From NCBI GenBank assembly GCA_945957365.1, contig CAMFKI010000024.1:1-51651 (forward strand): a DNA stretch of 51,651 bases. The letters run 5' to 3'. Each line of letters opens with the position of its first letter. Positions within the stretch are counted from its first letter, which is position 1. The notes under the pieces are model-generated. The model worked only from the letters and a program-made list of their open reading frames with translations. It ran no database searches and was not told the DNA's origin. Source of the DNA: an uncultured Alphaproteobacteria bacterium. GTDB taxonomy: Bacteria > Pseudomonadota > Alphaproteobacteria > Rhizobiales > Aestuariivirgaceae. This document shows positions 39,660-47,866 of the stretch, piece after piece. Position numbers and translations under genes: made by a program.

Positions 39660-42119
39660 CTAGGCCTTGATGCGCTCGCCCTTCGGATCATAGAAAGCTT
39701 GGAACTGAACTTTCGCGGGATAGCGCTTCCACGCCAGTTCCACTTCCCACGTGGCGCCTTCGATCCAGTCCCTGGTCACGCCATCCTTGTTGTGGACGTA
39801 GCCCAGACCCAGCGACAGGTTTACACGGTGGCCCCAGGCGCCCGAGGTGGTGGAGCCCACCAGCACGCCGTTCCGGTAGATCGGTTCCTCGTGATAGATC
39901 ATCGGGGCGGAGGCCGAATTGTCCTCCAGCGCCAGGCAGACGAAGCGCTTGGACAGCACCGGCAGCGCCTTCTGCGTCAACAGCGCCTCGCGGCCGATGA
40001 AGCCGCCCGGCTTGTCCCAGCCGACGGCGAAGCCGAGGCCCGCTTCCAGCGGCGTGTCCTCGTCGGCGATGTCGTGGCCCCAGTGGCGATACGCCTTCTC
40101 GGTGCGGCAGTTGTTCATGGTGTGCATGCCGGCGGGCGTCAGGCCGAAGTCCTTGCCGGCTGACTGCAGCACCTCGAACACATGGGCGGTGAATTCGGCG
40201 GGGACATAGAGCTCCCAGCCCAGCTCGCCCACATAGGTGATGCGGCTCGCCCGCACGCGGGCAAAGCCGATCTCGAGTTCCTGCGAGGTGCCGAAGGGGA
40301 AGGCGGCGTTGGACAGATCCGATCCGGATACCTTCTCGAGCAGGGCCCGCGACTTGGGGCCCATGACCGCGATCATCGGCAGCCCCGAGGTGATGTCGGT
40401 TGCCACGCAATGGGCATCATCCGGCGTGTGGCGCTTCAGCCATGCCATGTCGCGCGTCTGCGGTGCCGCACCGGTGACGACGAGGAAGCGGTTCTCCGCG
40501 AGACGGGTCACCGTGAGGTCGGCCTCGATGCCGCCGCGCTCGTTCAGCCACTGGGTATAGACGATGCGACCCGGCTCCACGTCGACATTGGCGGCCGAGA
40601 CGCGGTTGAGCACCTTCATCGCATCGCGGCCCTCCACCGAATACTTGGCGAAGCTCGCCTGGTCGAAGAAGGCGCAGTTGGTCATCAGCTGCTTGGCCTC
40701 GTAGTCCGCACAGGGGAACCAGTTCTGCCGGCCATAGGAATATTCATATTCCGGCTTCACGCCGTCGCGGGCATACCAGTTGGGGCGCTCCCAGCCGTTC
40801 ACCTCGCCGAACACGGCGCCCAGTTCCTTCTCGTGGTGATAGAGCGGCGAACGCCTAACGCCGCGGGCCGTCTCCGCCTGGCGGTAAGGCCAGTGCATGG
40901 CATAGAGCAGGCCCAGCGTTTCCGACACGCGCTCGCGCACGTAGCTCTTCACCGACTGGAAGGGGTGTATGCGGCGGATGTCCATGCCCGAAACATCCAT
41001 CGGCGGATGCCCGTTCTTGATCCATTTCGAGAGCACGAGGCCGGCGCCGCCCGAGGACTGGATGCCGATCGAGTTGAAACCAGCCGCAACATAGACGTTC
41101 TTCACTTCCGGCGCCTCGCCGAGGTAATAGCGGTTGTCGGGCGTGAAGCTCTCGGGGCCATTGAAGAACAGCTGGATGCCGGCCGTCTCGAGCAGCGGCA
41201 CGCGGTTGATGGCGCTTTCGAGGATCGGCTCGAAATGGTCCATGTCTTCGGGCAGCGTCACGAAGGCATGTTCCTCGTCGATGCCGCCGCCGCCCCAGGG
41301 CTTGGCCTTGGGCTCGAAGGCGCCGACCATCAGCTTGCCGGCATCTTCCTTGTAGTAGGTGCACTCGTCGGGAACACGCACCACGGGCATGTTGCGCGGC
41401 AGCTCCGCGATGGGCTCCGACACGATGTAGAAATGCTCGCAGGCATGGAGCGGGATATTGACGCCGATGGAGCGGCCGAGCTCGCGCGACCACATGCCGG
41501 ACGCCACGACGACCTTGTCGGCCATAATCGTGCCGTCGCTGGTCTCGACGCCATAGGCCGCGCCGTTCCTGGTCAGGATCTTCGTCACCTTGACGTTTTC
41601 CAGCACCTTGGCGCCGCGCGAGCGTGCGCCCTGGGCCAGCGCCTGGGTCACGTCGATCGGGTTCACCTGTCCGTCCTTGGGCAGGAACACGCCGCCCCTG
41701 ACGTTCTCCATGTTGTAGTGCGGCAGGCGCTCGTGGATTTCCCCCGCCGAGATCACCTGCACGTCGAGGCCGAAGTTCTTGGCCATGGAGGCGCCGCGCA
41801 CCAGCTCCTCGAGGCGCCCGTCGGTGAGCGCCACAGAGATCGAGCCGTTCTGCTTGAAGCCGGTCGCCTGGCCCGTTTCCTTCTCCAGCCCCTCGAACAG
41901 CGTCGTCGTGTATTTGGCGAGTTCGGTGAGGTTCTTCGTGGCGCGGAGCTGACCGACGAGCCCCGCCGCATGCCATGTGGTGCCCGATGTCAGCTGCTTG
42001 CGCTCCAGCAGCACCACGTCGGTGATCCCCTCCTTGGTCAGGTGATAGGCGATCGAGCAGCCGACGATGCCGCCGCCGATGATGACGACGTCGGCGCGGG
42101 CGGGCAGGGACTTGGACAT
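39660..42119 (-). CDS. Dimethylglycine dehydrogenase-like FAD/GcvT protein
   Basis: An 819-residue flavoprotein. The N-terminal DAO domain (about 8-400) has an FAD Rossmann motif, VVIIGGGIVGCSIAYHL, and GTTWHAAGL with His50, the position that carries covalent FAD in dimethylglycine dehydrogenase. Residues about 430-800 are a GcvT/aminomethyltransferase folate-binding region (SFAKYSVEGRDAMKVLNRV to GRVGWELYVP-like text). It likely demethylates dimethylglycine or sarcosine, passing one-carbon units to tetrahydrofolate. GGAG lies 8 bases before ATG 42119. Confidence 0.9.
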   Translation of the reverse strand: MSKSLPARADVVIIGGGIVGCSIAYHLTKEGITDVVLLERKQLTSGTTWHAAGLVGQLRATKNLTELAKYTTTLFEGLEKETGQATGFKQNGSISVALTDGRLEELVRGASMAKNFGLDVQVISAGEIHERLPHYNMENVRGGVFLPKDGQVNPIDVTQALAQGARSRGAKVLENVKVTKILTRNGAAYGVETSDGTIMADKVVVASGMWSRELGRSIGVNIPLHACEHFYIVSEPIAELPRNMPVVRVPDECTYYKEDAGKLMVGAFEPKAKPWGGGGIDEEHAFVTLPEDMDHFEPILESAINRVPLLETAGIQLFFNGPESFTPDNRYYLGEAPEVKNVYVAAGFNSIGIQSSGGAGLVLSKWIKNGHPPMDVSGMDIRRIHPFQSVKSYVRERVSETLGLLYAMHWPYRQAETARGVRRSPLYHHEKELGAVFGEVNGWERPNWYARDGVKPEYEYSYGRQNWFPCADYEAKQLMTNCAFFDQASFAKYSVEGRDAMKVLNRVSAANVDVEPGRIVYTQWLNERGGIEADLTVTRLAENRFLVVTGAAPQTRDMAWLKRHTPDDAHCVATDITSGLPMIAVMGPKSRALLEKVSGSDLSNAAFPFGTSQELEIGFARVRASRITYVGELGWELYVPAEFTAHVFEVLQSAGKDFGLTPAGMHTMNNCRTEKAYRHWGHDIADEDTPLEAGLGFAVGWDKPGGFIGREALLTQKALPVLSKRFVCLALEDNSASAPMIYHEEPIYRNGVLVGSTTSGAWGHRVNLSLGLGYVHNKDGVTRDWIEGATWEVELAWKRYPAKVQFQAFYDPKGERIKA

Positions 42120-42406
42120 CACGTAAACTCCGGATCAGGTGGTGAATTCTTCTAACAGGAGCCGGGGTGCAACCGGAAGCGCCAAACCGCCTCACGGGAG
42201 CGGGCCAGTGCCTCACCTGCGGGGCGTTGACCAGCATGTGGGACCGGTCTAAACCGGCGCCATGCGCAACCACCCTTTCACGACGTCCTATTATCCGCCG
42301 TCCACATAACGGCGGGCGCATATCCTTTTGAGTGAACCGCTGCTTCCCGGCGGTCACCATTCGAAAGAGCAGGCTTCCGGCACGCAGCCCGACAGGAGCC
42401 TTCTCG
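42120..42406. other. Divergent intergenic region with two small inverted repeats
   Basis: This region separates the dimethylglycine-dehydrogenase-like gene from the TyrA-like gene. It holds CCGGT-CTAA-ACCGG (42244-42257) and CCGCCGT-N7-ACGGCGG (42295-42315), either of which could be an operator or a transcript hairpin. I see no further gene. The AGGAG at 42394-42398 serves the TyrA-like gene. Confidence 0.5.
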
Positions 42407-43144
42407 ATGAAACCCCACCTTACGATCAGAACCATCGGCCTTTTCGGCTTCGGCGCCTTCGGCCAGTTGCTGGCCCGGCACCTTGGGCCCCGTTTCAGCC
42501 TGGTGATCCACGATCCCTTCCAGCCGCCCGATCCGCGCTGGCGCTTCGGAACGCTGGAGGAGGCGGCCGCCTGCGACCTGGTGATCCTCGCCGTGCCGGT
42601 GGCCCGCATGGCCGGGGTTCTTGGTTTGATCGCGCCCCATGTGCGCGCCGGAGCGATCGTCGCCGATGTGGGTTCGGTCAAGCTCGCACCCGCCCGTCTC
42701 ATGGCCGCAGCACTTCCCGCCCATGTCGAGGTGCTGGGCACCCATCCGCTGTTCGGGCCCCAAAGTGCTGCAGCTGGCCTTTCCGGGCACAAGATCACGC
42801 TGTGCCCGGTGCGCTGCCCATCGGTGCGCCGGATCGCAGCCTTCCTGCGCAGCGCCTTCGGGCTGCGCGTCTTCCTCGCCACCGCCGAAGAACATGACCG
42901 CGAGGCCGCGGTGGTGCAGGGGCTGACCCACCTCATCGCCAAGGTGCTGGTGCGCATGGAGCCGCTGCCGAGACGCCTCACCACCGCCAGCTTCGAGCAC
43001 CTGATGCGCGGCGTCGAGATGGTGCGCCACGATGCCCCCGGGGTGTTCGAAGCGATCGAACGCGACAATCCCTTTGCCGCGGGGGTGCGGGATCGCTTCC
43101 TGGCCGAGGTCGAGGCGGTGCGACGCCAGCTTGAACCCGAGTGA
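42407..43144 (+). CDS. Prephenate/arogenate dehydrogenase family protein (TyrA-like)
   Basis: A 245-residue NAD-dependent enzyme of the TyrA group. Its nucleotide-binding motif is IGLFGFGAFGQLLARHL. VADVGSVKLAP and GTHPLFGPQSAAAG are TyrA signatures, and VVQGLTHLIAKVL has the His expected at the active site. It is short for TyrA, covering mainly the nucleotide-binding domain plus part of the helical domain. It may serve tyrosine synthesis or a related reaction. AGGAG lies 8 bases before ATG 42407. Confidence 0.85.
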   Translation: MKPHLTIRTIGLFGFGAFGQLLARHLGPRFSLVIHDPFQPPDPRWRFGTLEEAAACDLVILAVPVARMAGVLGLIAPHVRAGAIVADVGSVKLAPARLMAAALPAHVEVLGTHPLFGPQSAAAGLSGHKITLCPVRCPSVRRIAAFLRSAFGLRVFLATAEEHDREAAVVQGLTHLIAKVLVRMEPLPRRLTTASFEHLMRGVEMVRHDAPGVFEAIERDNPFAAGVRDRFLAEVEAVRRQLEPE

Positions 43145-43228
43145 CGATTCACGGCCCGCGTGCTGCCGCTACGCCGAAGAACGGTGTAAAATGGCGCTTT
43201 CCGTGAAGCCACGCCCAGGGAGGATGCC

Positions 43229-43534
43229 ATGTCCGCTTACAATGTCGTGCGTTTCAAAGTGAAGCCGGGAATGCAGAAGGCCTTCGAGGATGCCCACCGC
43301 ATGGAGCCGCAATTCGAGGGGTTCTATGGCGGCGCCCTCGTCAAGACCGGTGAGGAGAGCTACTGCTTCGTCGGCTGCTGGGAGAATTTCGACCGGATTG
43401 CCGCCGCCCGGCCGAAGATGATCGGCATGCTCGACAGTTTCCGGCCCATGCTGCAGGACCTGGGCAACGGACTTGGTCTCACCGACCCCGTGTCGGGCGA
43501 TGCGGTGGTCGAGTTTCGCGCCAGCGGAGCCTGA
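43229..43534 (+). CDS. Small antibiotic-biosynthesis-monooxygenase-like (ABM) protein
   Basis: A 101-residue protein whose length and pattern (SAYNVVRFKVKPGMQKAFED, then FEGFYGGALVKTGEESYCFV) suggest a dimeric alpha/beta-barrel of the ABM/DUF type. Neither ligand nor catalytic residue is identifiable. A strong GGGAGG ribosome site precedes the ATG. It lies between the TyrA-like gene and the rhodanese-metZ pair and is read in the same direction. Confidence 0.7.
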   Translation: MSAYNVVRFKVKPGMQKAFEDAHRMEPQFEGFYGGALVKTGEESYCFVGCWENFDRIAAARPKMIGMLDSFRPMLQDLGNGLGLTDPVSGDAVVEFRASGA

Positions 43535-43560
43535 CGCAGTGGGCCAGCAGCCCTTTTTCT

Positions 43561-43589
43561 TTGCGGGACGATTCCGTTTGGACTAAATC
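43561..43589 (+). promoter_or_regulatory. Possible promoter of the rhodanese-metZ operon
   Basis: TTGCGG (43561-43566), a 17-base spacer, and TAAATC (43584-43589) form a weak -35/-10 pair. The GTTCG palindrome starts right after it, in the position of the expected transcription start, and the ATG follows at 43617. Confidence 0.35.
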
Positions 43590-43608
43590 CGTTCGAAACA
43601 ACGAACGG
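43589..43608. promoter_or_regulatory. Palindromic operator before rhodanese-metZ
   Basis: CCGTTCG-AAACAA-CGAACGG has 7-base arms around a 6-base centre, ending 8 bases before the rhodanese ATG. Its GTTCG-N6-CGAAC core has the same spacing as the palindrome beside the XRE-cupin regulator, which suggests a shared sulfur regulator. Confidence 0.6.
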
Positions 43609-43616
43609 ATCGTTCC

Positions 43617-44018
43617 ATGCATCAGGGTGACATTTCTCCGGCCGAGGCCTACCAGCGGCTCCAGAACAACCCCTCCGCCGTGCTCATCGACGTGCGCACC
43701 CAGCCCGAATGGGTGTTCGTCGGCGTACCCGCGGTGGAGAGGCTCATCCGCTTGTCCTGGCAGGTTTTTCCCTCGATGCAGGTGAACGGAAATTTCGTTG
43801 CCGAAGTGGAGCAGATGGGCCTTCCCAAGGATGCCGAGATCCTCTGCATCTGCCGCTCCGGCGCGCGCTCGGCCTCGGCCGCCTCGGCGCTGACCCAGGC
43901 GGGCTACAGCAACGCCTGGAACGTGGCCCAGGGCTTCGAGGGCGACAAGGACGCCTCCGGCCACCGCGCCACGCTGGGCGGCTGGAAGGCGGCCGGTCTC
44001 CCCTGGGTGCAAAGCTAG
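43617..44018 (+). CDS. Rhodanese-like domain protein
   Basis: A 133-residue sulfurtransferase-like protein. AVLIDVRTQPEWVFVG is the N-terminal rhodanese motif and ILCICRSGARSASAASAL the active-site region, with Cys79 at the CRSGARS loop. It ends in GWKAAGLPWVQS. The first gene of a pair with metZ (12 bases to the next ATG), a pairing common in alphaproteobacteria, so it probably handles sulfide or persulfide for homocysteine synthesis. Confidence 0.93.
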   Translation: MHQGDISPAEAYQRLQNNPSAVLIDVRTQPEWVFVGVPAVERLIRLSWQVFPSMQVNGNFVAEVEQMGLPKDAEILCICRSGARSASAASALTQAGYSNAWNVAQGFEGDKDASGHRATLGGWKAAGLPWVQS

Positions 44019-44030
44019 AAAGCCAATTCG

Positions 44031-45224
44031 ATGAAGAAGAAAAAATCCGATCCCAAGACCTGGGGTGACGCCACCAAGCTGGTACGCGGCGGGTTGCACC
44101 GCACCTCGCATGGCGAGACCTCGGAAGCGCTCTTCCTCAACTCCGGCTTTGTCTATGACGAGCCCGAAACCGCCGAGAAGCGCTTCGCCGGCGAGGACGA
44201 CGGCTATGTCTATGGCCGCTACGGCAACCCGACCGTCACCATGTTCGAGGAGCGACTGGCGCTGCTCGAGGGGGCGGAAGCCTGCTATGCCGTCGCCTCG
44301 GGCATGGCCGCGGTATTCGGCGCCCTGGCATGCCAGCTGAAGGCGGGCGACCATCTGGTCGCGTCCACGGCGCTGTTCGGCTCGTGCTACCAGATCGTCA
44401 CCTCGATCCTGCCGCGCTTCGGCATCAAGTGCACGCTGGTCGACGGCAAGGACCTGAAGGCCTGGAAGGAGGCCATCACCTCCGACACCAAGTGCGTCTT
44501 CCTCGAGACTCCGTCGAACCCCGGCCTCGAGGTCACCGATCTCGAAGCGGTCTGCGCCATCGCCAGGGCCAAGGGCGCCAACGTGGTGGTCGACAACATC
44601 TTCGCCACCCCCATCCTGCAGCGCCCGCTCAACTACGGCGCCGACGTGATCGTCTATTCCGGCACCAAGCACATGGACGGGCAGGGCCGTATCCTCGGCG
44701 GCGCCATCGTCTCGACCCGGAAGTTCAAGGACGAGCAGCTGAAGCCTTTCCTGCGCCACACCGGTCCGTCGATCTCGCCGTTCAACGCCTGGATCCTGCT
44801 CAAGGGTCTCGAGACGCTGAAGCTCCGTGTCGAGGCGCAGAGCCATGCCGCTCACAAGGTTGCCGCAGCACTCGAAGCCATGCCCGGCGTTGCCCGCGTG
44901 CTGTACCCGCACCTCGACTCGCATCCCCAGGCCGCACTCTGCCGCAAGCAGATGACGCTCGGCGGCACCATGGTCACCTTCGAGGTCGCGGGCGGCAAGA
45001 AGAAGGCCTTCGACCTTCTGCGCAACCTGGGTGTCATCGACATCTCGAACAACCTCGGCGACGCCAAGTCGCTGATGACGCATCCGGCCTCCACCACTCA
45101 CCGCAACATCGGTGCGGAGGCGCGCGCCTCGATGGGCATCACCGAGGGCATGCTCCGCCTGTCTGTCGGTCTCGAGGATACCGACGACCTGATCGCCGAC
45201 CTGCAGCAGGCGATGACGGCCTAG
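44031..45224 (+). CDS. metZ: O-succinylhomoserine sulfhydrylase
   Basis: A 397-residue PLP enzyme of the Cys/Met metabolism family, which joins sulfide to O-succinylhomoserine to form homocysteine. The PLP lysine is Lys213 in VYSGTKHMDGQGR. YGRYGNPTVTMFEERLALLE (about 61-80) and FLETPSNPGLEV are family signatures, and the C-terminal SLMTHPASTTHRN is the substrate-binding loop. The sequence and rhodanese partner favour MetZ over MetB or MetY. Only 6 bases separate its stop from that of the convergent next gene. Confidence 0.93.
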   Translation: MKKKKSDPKTWGDATKLVRGGLHRTSHGETSEALFLNSGFVYDEPETAEKRFAGEDDGYVYGRYGNPTVTMFEERLALLEGAEACYAVASGMAAVFGALACQLKAGDHLVASTALFGSCYQIVTSILPRFGIKCTLVDGKDLKAWKEAITSDTKCVFLETPSNPGLEVTDLEAVCAIARAKGANVVVDNIFATPILQRPLNYGADVIVYSGTKHMDGQGRILGGAIVSTRKFKDEQLKPFLRHTGPSISPFNAWILLKGLETLKLRVEAQSHAAHKVAAALEAMPGVARVLYPHLDSHPQAALCRKQMTLGGTMVTFEVAGGKKKAFDLLRNLGVIDISNNLGDAKSLMTHPASTTHRNIGAEARASMGITEGMLRLSVGLEDTDDLIADLQQAMTA

Positions 45225-45230
45225 TTCCCT

Positions 45231-46856
45231 TCAGAGCGTCTCCGGCACCATGTCGATGGCGCCGCAGGGGCACTCGGCGGCACACAGGCCGCAGCCTTTG
45301 CAATAGTCGTAGTCGATGCTGAAGCGCTTGCCCGGTCCAAGCTTGATCACCGCGTTGTCGGGGCAGACGCCGTAGCAGTTGTCGCATTCGAAGCAGTTGC
45401 CGCAGGACAGGCAGCGGCGCGCCTCGTAGAGCGCGTTCGTCGCGTCGAGCCCGCCCTGCACCTCGCTGAAGCTGTCGATGCGCCGCGCCGCCTCCAGCAT
45501 GGGGCGCACGGTGGCAGGCGCGTCCTCATAGTACCAGGTGTTGAGCCGATCGAAGCTCGCCGAAGCGTGCTTCGCCGCGACATCGAGCGCCGCGCCGCGC
45601 AGCCACGCGTCGATGTGGCGGGCGGCCTTCTTGCCGTGGCCCACCGCAACCGTGACGGTGCGCTCCGACGGGGCCATGTCGCCGCCGGCGAAGACACCCG
45701 GGCGGCCGGTCATCATGTTGGGGCCGACCTTCACAACGCCATTCTCGATTTCGATGCCCGGCGCCTTGTCGAGCAGCGACAGGTCGACGTCCTGGCCCAG
45801 CGCCAGCACGAGGGAGTCGGCCTCGAGCGTCTCGAACTCACCCGTTGGCTGGGGAAAGCCCTTGTCGTCCAGCGCCATCTTCTCGATCTCCAGGTGGCCG
45901 CCGTCGATGTTCTTGATCGTCGACAGCCACTTCATCGAGACACCTTCCTCCAGCGCCTCCTCGAGTTCGAAATCATGTGCCGGCATCTTCTCGCGGGTGC
46001 GGCGGTAGACGATGATCGCCTCCTCGGCGCCGAGTCGCCGGGCGGTCCGCGCCACGTCGATCGCAGTGTTGCCACCGCCATAGACGACAACGCGGCGGCC
46101 GAGCAGCGGCGGCGCTTCACCCTCCATCGAGCGCAGCAGCGACACCGCATCGAGGATCTTCGCCGCACCTGCCGCCGGGATATAGGCGCGGCGCGCGATG
46201 TGGGCGCCGACGGCCAGGAAGGCGGCATCGAAGCCATGCTCCGTCATGGTCTTCTCGATGTCGTCGACCTTCGTGTTGAGTTCGAGGCCCACACCCATGG
46301 CGGTGATGCGCGCCACCTCGGCGTCGATGACGTCGCGCGGCAGCCGGTACTTGGGGATGCCGAAGCGCATCATGCCGCCGGCCATCGGCCCGGCTTCGCG
46401 CAGCACCACCGCGTGTCCTGCCCGGCGCAGGTGATAGGCGGCGGAGAGGCCGGCTGGGCCTGCGCCCACGACCAGCACCCGCTTGCCGGTTTCCTCGGCA
46501 GGCGGCGTGAAGCCCCAGCCCTCCGCGATCGCCAGGTCGCCGAGAAAGCGCTCGACGGCGTTGATGCCGACCGCGCTGTCGAGCTGGCCCCGGTTACAGG
46601 CGCCTTCGCAAGGGTGATAGCAGACTCGGCCCATGATGGCGGGAAGCGGGTTGTTGGCGGTCAAGGCGTGCCAGGCCGCCTCGTAGTCGCCGCTCTCGGC
46701 ATGGAACAGCCAGCCCTGGATATCCTCGCCCGCCGGGCAGGCGGCGTTGCAGGGCGGCAGGCGGTCGACGTATTCGGGGCGGAGGGTGCGCCACGATCCG
46801 GTGTGGTTGGCCTTGCTGCTGCCGACGTCGAGCGCGATGGCGAAGGGATGCTTCAT
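45231..46856 (-). CDS. GltD-like FAD/NAD(P) oxidoreductase fused to a 2[4Fe-4S] ferredoxin
   Basis: A 541-residue electron-transfer subunit. The N-terminus has GltD-type Cys clusters (PPCNAACPAGEDIQGWL, then GRVCYHPCEGACNRGQL). FAD and NAD(P) Rossmann motifs follow: VLVVGAGPAGLSAAYHLRRA and VVYGGGNTAIDVARTARRLG, and GVFAGGDMAPSERTV. The last 70 residues are a ferredoxin with two clusters: CFECDNCYGVCPDNAV and YCKGCGLCAAECPCGAIDM. It ends the operon with the 2-oxoacid oxidoreductase subunits, and probably transfers their electrons to NAD(P), much like PadH in phenylglyoxylate dehydrogenase. Confidence 0.9.
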   Translation of the reverse strand: MKHPFAIALDVGSSKANHTGSWRTLRPEYVDRLPPCNAACPAGEDIQGWLFHAESGDYEAAWHALTANNPLPAIMGRVCYHPCEGACNRGQLDSAVGINAVERFLGDLAIAEGWGFTPPAEETGKRVLVVGAGPAGLSAAYHLRRAGHAVVLREAGPMAGGMMRFGIPKYRLPRDVIDAEVARITAMGVGLELNTKVDDIEKTMTEHGFDAAFLAVGAHIARRAYIPAAGAAKILDAVSLLRSMEGEAPPLLGRRVVVYGGGNTAIDVARTARRLGAEEAIIVYRRTREKMPAHDFELEEALEEGVSMKWLSTIKNIDGGHLEIEKMALDDKGFPQPTGEFETLEADSLVLALGQDVDLSLLDKAPGIEIENGVVKVGPNMMTGRPGVFAGGDMAPSERTVTVAVGHGKKAARHIDAWLRGAALDVAAKHASASFDRLNTWYYEDAPATVRPMLEAARRIDSFSEVQGGLDATNALYEARRCLSCGNCFECDNCYGVCPDNAVIKLGPGKRFSIDYDYCKGCGLCAAECPCGAIDMVPETL

Positions 46857-46859
46857 GGC

Positions 46860-47855
46860 TCAGGTCTCCAGCAGGCCATATTCGTCGATGTGCCGGTCGG
46901 CGATCGCCTGGATGCGGGCGACGCGCGGATCTTCGACGCCATCGCGGAACAGGTGGGCGTAGCGGCGCTGCAGCTTCAGGTATTCGGCAACGGGCTTCGG
47001 CCGCCTGATCCTGCGCACCTGGGTGATGCGGCCATATTCGGCCTCGAAGATCGGGAACAGCCCGGTCTCGATCGCCAGCCGCGCCAGCCGGATCGTGTCA
47101 TGCGAGGCCGCACCCCAGCCCAGCGGGCAGGGCACGTTGATCTGGATGTAGCGCGCGCCGTGAAAGGCCATGGCCTTCGTCACCTTGGCCTCGAGGTCAT
47201 GCAGATCGGCGACGCTCGCCGTGGCGACATAGGGAATGTCGTGCGCCACCGCGATCTTCGGCACGAACTTGCCGGTGCCGAAGACATTGCCCGGCTGCGC
47301 GCCGATGGCCGGCGTCGTCGCGGTGCGCGCCGCGGGTGGCGTGGCGGAGGAGCGCTGCACGCCGGTGTTCATGTAGCCTTCGTTGTCGTAGCAGATGTAG
47401 AGCACGTCATCGTTGCGCTCGAACATGCCCGAAAGGCAGCCGAAGCCGATGTCGGTGGTGCCGCCGTCGCCGCCCTGCGCCACGACGCGGGTTGTGGATT
47501 TTCCGGTGACGCGCATGGCGGCCGCGGCACCCGTCGCCACCGCCGCCGCATTGCCGAACAGCGAATGCATCCACGGCATCTGCCATGAGGTTTCGGGGTA
47601 GGGCGTGGTGAACACCTCGAGGCATCCGGTGGCATTGACCGCGATCAGCTGTTTGCCCGCGGCGCGCATCGCCGCGTCGATGGCGTAGCGGGCACCCAGC
47701 GCCTCGCCGCAGCCCTGGCAGGCGCGGTGGCCGCAGGTCAGGGAGTTCGAACGCTCCTGCGAGGCCTGCACATTGTGGCTCGCCTCGTCCACCAGACGGT
47801 TGCCGACGGTGAGCGTACCCTTCTGGTAGAACTTCAGCTTCTGCATGCTGTCCAT
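46860..47855 (-). CDS. 2-oxoacid:acceptor oxidoreductase, thiamine-diphosphate (beta) subunit
   Basis: A 331-residue PorB-like subunit. Cys41, Cys46 and Cys49 (LTCGHRACQGCGEAL) are among the [4Fe-4S] ligands of the family. The ThDP motif is QGGDGGTTDIGFG plus YDNEGYMNTGVQRSS, and CLEVFTTPYPETSWQMPWM is characteristic of pyruvate-type enzymes. I chose ATG 47855 (MDSMQKLKFYQKGTL); ATG 47846 is possible. It starts 11 bases after the alpha-subunit stop. Confidence 0.92.
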   Translation of the reverse strand: MDSMQKLKFYQKGTLTVGNRLVDEASHNVQASQERSNSLTCGHRACQGCGEALGARYAIDAAMRAAGKQLIAVNATGCLEVFTTPYPETSWQMPWMHSLFGNAAAVATGAAAAMRVTGKSTTRVVAQGGDGGTTDIGFGCLSGMFERNDDVLYICYDNEGYMNTGVQRSSATPPAARTATTPAIGAQPGNVFGTGKFVPKIAVAHDIPYVATASVADLHDLEAKVTKAMAFHGARYIQINVPCPLGWGAASHDTIRLARLAIETGLFPIFEAEYGRITQVRRIRRPKPVAEYLKLQRRYAHLFRDGVEDPRVARIQAIADRHIDEYGLLET

Positions 47856-47866
47856 GGCGCGGCCCG

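Noticed and set aside
40182..42155. A long plus-strand frame opposite the dimethylglycine-dehydrogenase-like gene
   Set aside because: It mirrors the codon pattern of the real gene and shows no family motif.
43535..43616. A SAM-II riboswitch before rhodanese-metZ
   Set aside because: The 82-base gap contains the GTTCG palindrome and a possible promoter, and I could not find the SAM-II conserved core.
45231..46856. Assignment of this gene as glutamate synthase small subunit (gltD)
   Set aside because: The GltD-like core is present but a C-terminal ferredoxin is fused, gltB is absent, and the gene is in an operon with three 2-oxoacid oxidoreductase subunits.
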